Below, in pieces: positions 58,352-64,000 of a stretch of 64,000 nt of DNA. The stretch spans positions 186,001 through 250,000 of the forward strand of contig CAKULF010000002.1 of NCBI GenBank assembly GCA_934667125.1, in the 5' to 3' direction. Source of the stretch: an uncultured Candidatus Melainabacteria bacterium. Lineage in GTDB: Bacteria > Cyanobacteriota > Vampirovibrionia > Gastranaerophilales > Gastranaerophilaceae. How positions within the stretch are numbered: position 1 is the first letter of the stretch; every line of letters starts with the position of its first letter. The notes beneath the pieces were generated by a model. It was not told the DNA's origin. It saw nothing but the letters and a program-made list of their open reading frames with translations, and searched no databases. The position numbers and the translations under genes are program-made.

Positions 58352-58795
58352 TTGAAAAAGTTCAAGTTTAGTCTTGAAAGTGTCTTAATGGTTAAAGAAA
58401 AGAACCTAGAGGACGAAAGGTTAGCTTTAGCAAAAGCTATGAATTATTTAAACGAGCAAAAAGAAATTTTGGCGAAGTTAAATAATGAATTAACTAAAAC
58501 TGAAGCAGCGCTTGAAAATTATTCAATTGAAGAACAAATGAACGTTGTTGTTTATGAAAGTTATTTAAACTATATCAACAAATTAAATAAAAAAATTGTT
58601 CAACAAATGGATAACATTAAAAAGGCGGCACTTGAAGTAAATAAACAACAAATTAAAACAAAAGAAGCTTATATTGGGGTGAAAACGTTAGAAAAGCTAA
58701 AAGAAAAACAAAAAGAATCTTACAATAGGGAAGTAATGATGGAAGAATTTAAACTTATTGACGATATTGTAAATTCAAGAAGAATAGCTATCTAA
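58352..58795 (+). CDS. fliJ: FliJ-like flagellar export chaperone
   Basis: 147 aa from TTG with GGGGAT upstream. Starts FKFSLESVLMVKEKNLEDER, the FliJ pattern (F.f.L..vL..ke...e.), then a continuous coiled coil to the end. FliJ sits in the FliI ATPase ring of the flagellar export apparatus. It is right before fliK, the usual place. fliI is not in the window. Assignment is by pattern and context because the family is weakly conserved. Confidence 0.8.
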   Translation: MKKFKFSLESVLMVKEKNLEDERLALAKAMNYLNEQKEILAKLNNELTKTEAALENYSIEEQMNVVVYESYLNYINKLNKKIVQQMDNIKKAALEVNKQQIKTKEAYIGVKTLEKLKEKQKESYNREVMMEEFKLIDDIVNSRRIAI

Positions 58796-58812
58796 TAACT
58801 AAAAGAGGATAA

Positions 58813-61392
58813 ATGACAAACGCTTTAGCACAAAATTCAAATATATCAGATAACAGTGTTATGAATATGGTAAATAATATCAATCTTAACGCAAATCCTG
58901 CTGAAAATATTGATACATCTTCATCAAGTGAGTTTTCTAACTTGATGAATAACGTTAGCGCTAAAACAGAAGCAACGAAAACAAATTTTATTGATAAAGC
59001 AATAAAATCTAATACAAGTTCTATTAATCAAAAAGCTATACAAAACGGTTCTAATGGGGCAACAAGCGCAAAACTTGCAAAAGAAAGCGTAAAACAAGCA
59101 GCAAGGAACGCTCTTCAAAATCCAAAACAAAATCAGCAAGTTGCAAAAAATAACGTTCAAAATAATACTAATAATGTTGCGCAAAACACTGTAACAGCCA
59201 AATCTCAAGCGCAAAATCAAAACACTATTTCAACTTCTTCCAAGGTTGAAAATGCGACTAATACTACATCTCAAGCCAAAAACGATACAACAGATACAAA
59301 AGATTTATCGGACATAAATAATAGCTCATTAGTAGAGCCATCACCGGTTTTTTCTTCCGATAATCAAACAGTTGACACAACAGATACTGCGACAAATCCG
59401 ACTCTAAAAGATGAACTTATCTCAATAGTTGGAATTATAAGCGCAAGCACAACTTCTTCAGCTGATGATAAGGTTGATTTTGATGAGCTTGAAAAAAGCG
59501 TTGATGATATTTCAACTGTTGAAGAAGTTAAAGAAATCTTAAACGACATAGTTTCAAAACTTGACGATAGCCAAATTAATCAAGATTATAAAGATGAAAT
59601 CAGCGATATTTTAAATAAAATCGGCTCTAAAAACCCTGATTTATCTGAAATTAAAGACGATTTTAAAAATATAATTTCTTCTTTAAATGAAAAAATTTCA
59701 ACTATAACGGACGATAACCAAAATACGATTGATTTTGCTCAAAAAATTGATGATGTTATTTTTGATAAAATTGGAAAAATTAAATCTGATATTTTTACAG
59801 ACGACTTAAACAAGGTTGATTTTGATAAATTAAAAGAAAATATCAAATCTATTAGTGATGATATTAATGAAATTGTTTCAAATCTAAAAGACTTTAAAGA
59901 TTTAAAAGATTTAAAAGGCTTAGATAACGATACTATTTCAAAAATCACTGATGAAATTAGCCAAAAATTAGATGAAATTTTAAAAACAAGTGAAGATATT
60001 AATGTTGATAATTCAGACACAACCAATACAGCGCAAGACACCATTATAGCTGATATCAACAAAATGGCGGACGATATATCCGAAAAATTAAAAACTATAA
60101 AAGAAAATATTTTATCAACAAACAACAAAAACGATGATAATACTTTTGATTTGAATAAAATTTCAACAACTTTATCACAAACATTTGATGAGCTTAAAAA
60201 TGTTGATATATCTGCTCAAAGCAAAGAAGATTTAGCTAAAATTTCTGATATTTTAAAAGATTATTCAACAAAAACAGATAATTCTTTAACAAACGAAGAA
60301 GTTTCAACTCTTCAAGAAATTTTAGATAAAACCGCAACTTTAATCGAAAAAAGCCCACTTGATATTGCCCAAAAAGATGAATTAAATTCAAAAATAACTA
60401 TTTCACAAGACACCCTAAATCAAGCCGAAACAGTTGATTTTGAACCTTTAAATTCATCTGAGATAAAAGTTAGCACTAAAGATAATGAAATTACTTTAGC
60501 TGATGACACTACATTAAACATTGCTCAAGATGATGATTTTAATTTTAATAGCGAAAACACTTTTGATAGCAATAATGATGATAACGATTATTCATCCGAT
60601 ACGAAAGTTAAAACTTCTTCTATCGTAAAAGAAGAAGACCTTCAAACAGTTGAAGAAAATTTAGAAAAATTAGCTTCAATTAACGAAATATTAGACGATA
60701 TGTTAACGGATGTTCAATCGCCTTTTGAAGAAAATACAACAAGCTTATCCGTTTCTGATGAAGTAACTAAAATTGCTCTAAATGAAACAGGAAGCCTAAA
60801 TCAAAGCCCTATTCAAGGAAATATTATCTATGACCCATCTTCAAATGGCGGAATAATAATGAAAAATATTATGGCAAAAACTCCAACCAGCGTTAGTTTT
60901 CAAGAACAATTAACTTCAAAACTCGATAGTTCACAGGTTCTAAATCAAATTACAGATAAAATCACTCAAAATACAGATGGTTCACAAAAACTAACTCTCG
61001 TTCTAAGACCAAATGACCTTGGAAGATTATCAATTGAATTAAATAACAACGAACAAGGCTTAAGCACAAATATCTTAGCCCAAAACGAAGATGTTAGAAA
61101 TTATATTGAAAAAAATATTAACGCTCTAAGACAACAATTGTCTGACGCTGGAATTAACGTTAATAATATTCAAATTAAAACGATGGGGCAAGAAAACACC
61201 ACAAACTACGACGGAAACCAAAATTTCAATAACCAAGAAAATAGCGAAAACTTTAATAATCATCAACAAAACAATCAACAACAAAAAGAAAATAATGAAA
61301 GATATTTCGCAAATAACTTCGGATACGAATTTGGCGCTACAAAAGACTTTTCGGGAGTATTTAAAAATATATTAAATTACAATTTAAACTAA
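58813..61392 (+). CDS. fliK: flagellar hook-length control protein FliK-like
   Basis: 859 aa, long for FliK (about 400-600). N-terminal 180 residues are Asn/Gln/Ser/Thr-rich (molecular ruler or secreted domain). A central stretch (about 195-590) is highly acidic with helical repeats of the kind DISEKLKTIKENI and LSEIKDDFKNIISSLNEKIS. The C-terminal Flg_hook domain (about 700-800) holds LTLVLRPNDLGRLSIELNNN and QLSDAGINVNNIQIK. FliK measures hook length and switches export specificity. The extra length would predict a long hook or ruler. Followed after 13 nt by flgD. Confidence 0.9.
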   Translation: MTNALAQNSNISDNSVMNMVNNINLNANPAENIDTSSSSEFSNLMNNVSAKTEATKTNFIDKAIKSNTSSINQKAIQNGSNGATSAKLAKESVKQAARNALQNPKQNQQVAKNNVQNNTNNVAQNTVTAKSQAQNQNTISTSSKVENATNTTSQAKNDTTDTKDLSDINNSSLVEPSPVFSSDNQTVDTTDTATNPTLKDELISIVGIISASTTSSADDKVDFDELEKSVDDISTVEEVKEILNDIVSKLDDSQINQDYKDEISDILNKIGSKNPDLSEIKDDFKNIISSLNEKISTITDDNQNTIDFAQKIDDVIFDKIGKIKSDIFTDDLNKVDFDKLKENIKSISDDINEIVSNLKDFKDLKDLKGLDNDTISKITDEISQKLDEILKTSEDINVDNSDTTNTAQDTIIADINKMADDISEKLKTIKENILSTNNKNDDNTFDLNKISTTLSQTFDELKNVDISAQSKEDLAKISDILKDYSTKTDNSLTNEEVSTLQEILDKTATLIEKSPLDIAQKDELNSKITISQDTLNQAETVDFEPLNSSEIKVSTKDNEITLADDTTLNIAQDDDFNFNSENTFDSNNDDNDYSSDTKVKTSSIVKEEDLQTVEENLEKLASINEILDDMLTDVQSPFEENTTSLSVSDEVTKIALNETGSLNQSPIQGNIIYDPSSNGGIIMKNIMAKTPTSVSFQEQLTSKLDSSQVLNQITDKITQNTDGSQKLTLVLRPNDLGRLSIELNNNEQGLSTNILAQNEDVRNYIEKNINALRQQLSDAGINVNNIQIKTMGQENTTNYDGNQNFNNQENSENFNNHQQNNQQQKENNERYFANNFGYEFGATKDFSGVFKNILNYNLN

Positions 61393-61405
61393 TGAGGATA
61401 AATTT

Positions 61406-61999
61406 ATGTCAACGGTAAGTGAACAAATTACTACAAATCGAAATTACAACACAATGGCAAAAGCAGCTCAACAGCAAGCAACAGGAGCTGGCAGTTCTGC
61501 ATCAATAAAAAGCCAAGATTTTTTAAATCTTTTGACTATGCAACTGCAATATCAAGATCCGACAAATCCAATGGATAACTCTCAAATGTTAGCCCAAGAA
61601 GCTCAATTTGCTTCATTAGAATCAATGGAACAATTAACAAGCAGTTTCACAAGTTTTTCATCAATTTATCAAGCAAATTCTTTGATGGGTCAAAAAGTTG
61701 AAGTTAAAGTTGATGGCGCAACAAAAACAGGAACTGTTGATTATGTTGATTTTTCAGACTCTAAAGGTGCAAGTGTAAATATAGGTGGAACAAATTATCC
61801 ACTATCTTCGGTTACAAAAGTATATGGCACTTCTTCATCTTCAACTTCTGATGAGGATAAAAATTTATTTAAAAACGCTATAAGTTCAATAGCAAACAAT
61901 ATTGGTTATCTTACTCAAAAAGCTTATCAATACTTTGAAAAAAATTCATCAGGAGAAAACACACAAACTCCCGATAATTCAAATTCTTCAAATTCATAA
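61406..61999 (+). CDS. flgD: flagellar hook-capping protein FlgD
   Basis: 197 aa. LNLLTMQLQYQDPTNPMDNSQMLAQ at 36-60 is the diagnostic FlgD region, followed by a short Tudor-like/FnIII part (GQKVEVKVDGATKTGTV...) and a Ser/Asn-rich tail. It caps the growing hook. AGGATAAAT before the ATG. Lies between fliK and flgE. Confidence 0.95.
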   Translation: MSTVSEQITTNRNYNTMAKAAQQQATGAGSSASIKSQDFLNLLTMQLQYQDPTNPMDNSQMLAQEAQFASLESMEQLTSSFTSFSSIYQANSLMGQKVEVKVDGATKTGTVDYVDFSDSKGASVNIGGTNYPLSSVTKVYGTSSSSTSDEDKNLFKNAISSIANNIGYLTQKAYQYFEKNSSGENTQTPDNSNSSNS

Positions 62000-62056
62000 A
62001 ACGATATAAAACAAAAATTAAAAAACAAATGACAATAAAGAAAGGGTAAAAGTTAA

Positions 62057-63481
62057 ATGACACAAGCGTTATTTACAGCTATGACAGGGCTTAATGCCGG
62101 AACAAATCAGTTAGGAGTGGTTTCAGATAATATTGCTAATATGAACACAACTGCTTACAAAACTTCTCGTGTAGATTTTCAAGATATTTGGTATCAAACA
62201 AAAACTACAGGTACAAATTCAACTGCCGTATTGGGGGGTACTAACCCATATCAAATCGGTGTTGGCGTGCAATGTGCTTCAATTACAAAAGATTTTTCAG
62301 CAGCCAATACAACCTCAACAGGAAGAAATACAGACCTTGCAATCACGGGCCCAGGGTGGTTTACTGTTCAAAATGGCGACGGTCAAACACTTTTAACTCG
62401 TGATGGCACATTTTCTATGGATGAAAACGGATATTTATGTAATGCGCAAGGCTATAAATTGTTAGGTATGGATTCTGTAACTTCTTCAACAGGTTCAACC
62501 ACTCCAATTAAAATCCCAACCGCTATTAAAGTTGTTGAAAATAATATGCCAAAAGCAGATTTTGCAAACTTAAAAGTTTCTCAATTAAACAATGCTGAAA
62601 AAATCACCGCAGGCTCTGATAACACTCAAGCTAATTATGGTAAATTTCAAGTAGTAGTTAACGATGGAACTGCCGCTGCTCAAACAGTTGAAGTTGATTT
62701 ATCAACAATTACCGATGACACTACAATGAACACAATAGTTACCTTAATTAACAACTCAGCAAACGGAAAATTCAGCGCTGAACTTGTTGATGGTGCTATC
62801 AAATTTAGCGCAGCAAACGCTGGTGATTCTTTATCATTTAAAACAATGGCAGGCGGTTCAAACTTTGTAGCGCAAACCAACATTGCTTCTGTTATGCCAG
62901 TGAGCGAAGGGGGCGTTAATACATATACAACAACTCCACTTGCTGTAACAGCAAAAATTTCAGAAGTTGACGATTATACAGACGAAACAACAAAATTATA
63001 CAAAAGCCTTTCATTTGGTAAAGATGGTATGATGACAGTTACATATTCAGACGGTTCTGTTTTAACTGTTCAAGCAGATCCTGACGGAAAATCAACATAT
63101 TTTAGCTATACAGATGCTAACGGTATAATTATTAATGATGACATCGGAAACACAGGAAAAGCGCCTTTGTATGTTGATCCTAACATTTTACAAAAAGCAA
63201 ATATGCAACTTCAAATTGTTAAAGTTACAAACGATTCCGGTCTTGTTGCAGCAGGAAGCAACTGTTACGAAGTAGGAGTAGACGCCGGTAAAGTTACATA
63301 TACAGCAGCAGGTATCAACGGAACAGGGCAAGTAGCTTCAGGAGCTTTAGAATCTTCAAACGTTGATTTAAGCCAACAATTTGCAAACATGATTTTGGCT
63401 CAAAGACTTGTACAAGCAAACTCTCAAGTATTCAACAAAGCAAACAATATACTTGAAACCCTTGTATATCTTGGTCAATAA
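62057..63481 (+). CDS. flgE: flagellar hook protein FlgE
   Basis: 474 aa. N-terminal motif ALFTAMTGLNAGTNQLGVVS with DNIANMNTTAYKTSRVDFQD, the D1 start GRNTDLAITGPGWFTVQNGD, and the C-terminal ALESSNVDLSQQFANMILAQ with QRLVQANSQVFNKANNILET. It polymerises the hook. A strong terminator follows. The AAAGGGT site lies about 7 nt before the ATG. Confidence 0.96.
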   Translation: MTQALFTAMTGLNAGTNQLGVVSDNIANMNTTAYKTSRVDFQDIWYQTKTTGTNSTAVLGGTNPYQIGVGVQCASITKDFSAANTTSTGRNTDLAITGPGWFTVQNGDGQTLLTRDGTFSMDENGYLCNAQGYKLLGMDSVTSSTGSTTPIKIPTAIKVVENNMPKADFANLKVSQLNNAEKITAGSDNTQANYGKFQVVVNDGTAAAQTVEVDLSTITDDTTMNTIVTLINNSANGKFSAELVDGAIKFSAANAGDSLSFKTMAGGSNFVAQTNIASVMPVSEGGVNTYTTTPLAVTAKISEVDDYTDETTKLYKSLSFGKDGMMTVTYSDGSVLTVQADPDGKSTYFSYTDANGIIINDDIGNTGKAPLYVDPNILQKANMQLQIVKVTNDSGLVAAGSNCYEVGVDAGKVTYTAAGINGTGQVASGALESSNVDLSQQFANMILAQRLVQANSQVFNKANNILETLVYLGQ

Positions 63482-63514
63482 TAAATACTAATAACTTCTT
63501 ATTGTCAATAAAAT

Positions 63515-63546
63515 AAAGCGTTTTCATTTCTTGGAAACGCTTTTTT
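63515..63546 (+). terminator. flgE operon terminator
   Basis: AAAGCGTTTTC (from 63515) pairs with GGAAACGCTTT (ending about 63543), with TTTTTT as tail. It closes the fliJ-fliK-flgD-flgE unit. Confidence 0.88.
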
Positions 63547-63550
63547 AGTG

Positions 63551-63556
63551 TATAAT
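63551..63556 (+). promoter_or_regulatory. -10 element of recJ
   Basis: TATAAT 17 nt before the recJ ATG, directly behind the terminator. No clear -35 at the right distance; the T-run and hairpin occupy that region. Confidence 0.5.
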
Positions 63557-63573
63557 CTTGTTGTGGTGAAAAT

Positions 63574-64000
63574 ATGAATTATAGAAAAATTAAAGTTAAA
63601 GAAACAAAAAACAATAAATCAATTTTGGATAGACTTTTATCCTTAAAAGACTTAACAGACGAAGAAAAAGAGAAGTTTTTAAATCCATCAAAAAAAGATT
63701 TTCTTTCTCCATATTTATTTTCGGATATGGAAAAAGCTAAAGAAAGAATATTTAAAGCAATTGAAAACAACGAAAAAATCCTTATTTGGGGCGATTTTGA
63801 CTGTGATGGCGTAACATCAAGCACAGTTTTATATAAAGCCTTAAAAGAATTGGGCGCAAACGTTATTAAATTCATTCCCGATAGATTGCTCCACGGTCAC
63901 GGGCTAAATTCTAAAGAATTAGTTAAATTAATTGCAACACAAAAAGTTAAACTTGTTATAACCGTTGATTGCGGAATTTCAAACATAACAGAGGTTAATC
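63574..64000 (+). CDS. recJ: single-stranded-DNA exonuclease RecJ, N-terminal part
   Basis: At least 142 residues, cut by the window edge. The start MNYRKIKVKETKNNK is followed by LDRLLSLKDLTDEEKEKFLN, IWGDFDCDGVTSSTVLYKAL (DHH motif I, family DYDxDGxTxxxxL), FIPDRLLHGHGLN (family YIPxRxxeGYGL) and VITVDCGIS (motif II). 5'-3' exonuclease for recombination and mismatch repair. The ATG has only a weak GGTG site. Confidence 0.93.
   Translation, partial: MNYRKIKVKETKNNKSILDRLLSLKDLTDEEKEKFLNPSKKDFLSPYLFSDMEKAKERIFKAIENNEKILIWGDFDCDGVTSSTVLYKALKELGANVIKFIPDRLLHGHGLNSKELVKLIATQKVKLVITVDCGISNITEVN

Overview
The window is AT-rich, densely coded chromosomal DNA from a bacterium most like a non-photosynthetic relative of Cyanobacteria (Melainabacteria/Vampirovibrionia, for example a gut Gastranaerophilales lineage). 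The main reason is the ATP synthase block, ordered a, c, b', b, delta, alpha, gamma with two different b-type subunits and no beta or epsilon genes, which is the cyanobacterial layout. Outer-membrane TolC proteins, MlaE, flagellar genes, an anaerobic NrdG activase and the absence of any photosynthesis or respiratory gene fit a diderm, motile, anaerobic fermenter. The taxonomic call is inference from gene content and order.

Layout. 0-0.7 kb and 9.75-11.3 kb are gene-poor intergenic tracts that share long direct and inverted repeats and several families of small palindromes. Between them lie a stand-alone AICAR-transformylase-like gene, an SRP RNA of the long type, a small ORF followed by two covarying hairpins, a TSCPD protein, ferritin, a DUF2344 protein followed by RNase E/G, a hybrid-cluster-protein homologue that has lost its metal ligands, NrdG and an unknown gene. 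11-17 kb holds pilin-like proteins, an XRE regulator, a PIG-L-like protein lacking its zinc motif, PrmC, RqcP and several small genes. 17-30 kb is transport: a MacAB/TolC-type efflux operon, an NhaC-like antiporter, a second TolC/EmrA-like pair, plus an HD-GYP response regulator, an RlmD/RumA-like methyltransferase and a DUF4127 protein. 30-37 kb has ftsZ, a GAF/HD-GYP protein, a TPR protein and a ComM-like ATPase. 37-44 kb has two unknown genes and the ATP synthase operon.

44.5-63.5 kb is motility and envelope. A NarL-type response regulator and a soluble histidine kinase lead directly into flgB-flgC-fliE. A SIMPL protein and the peptidoglycan genes murF-mraY-murD-ftsW-murG, then folC, follow. 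After a degenerate GT2 protein and MlaE come fliJ-fliK-flgD-flgE. The window ends inside recJ.

Two themes stand out. Within the first 13.7 kb, three proteins keep a recognisable enzyme fold but have lost catalytic or metal-binding residues (PurH-like, HCP-like, PIG-L-like), and a fourth at 56 kb is a GT2-like protein fused to a cysteine cluster. Eight convergent gene pairs meet with between 17 nt of overlap and 6 nt of gap and have no visible terminator between them. No CRISPR array, tRNA, rRNA, insertion sequence or prophage was recognised.
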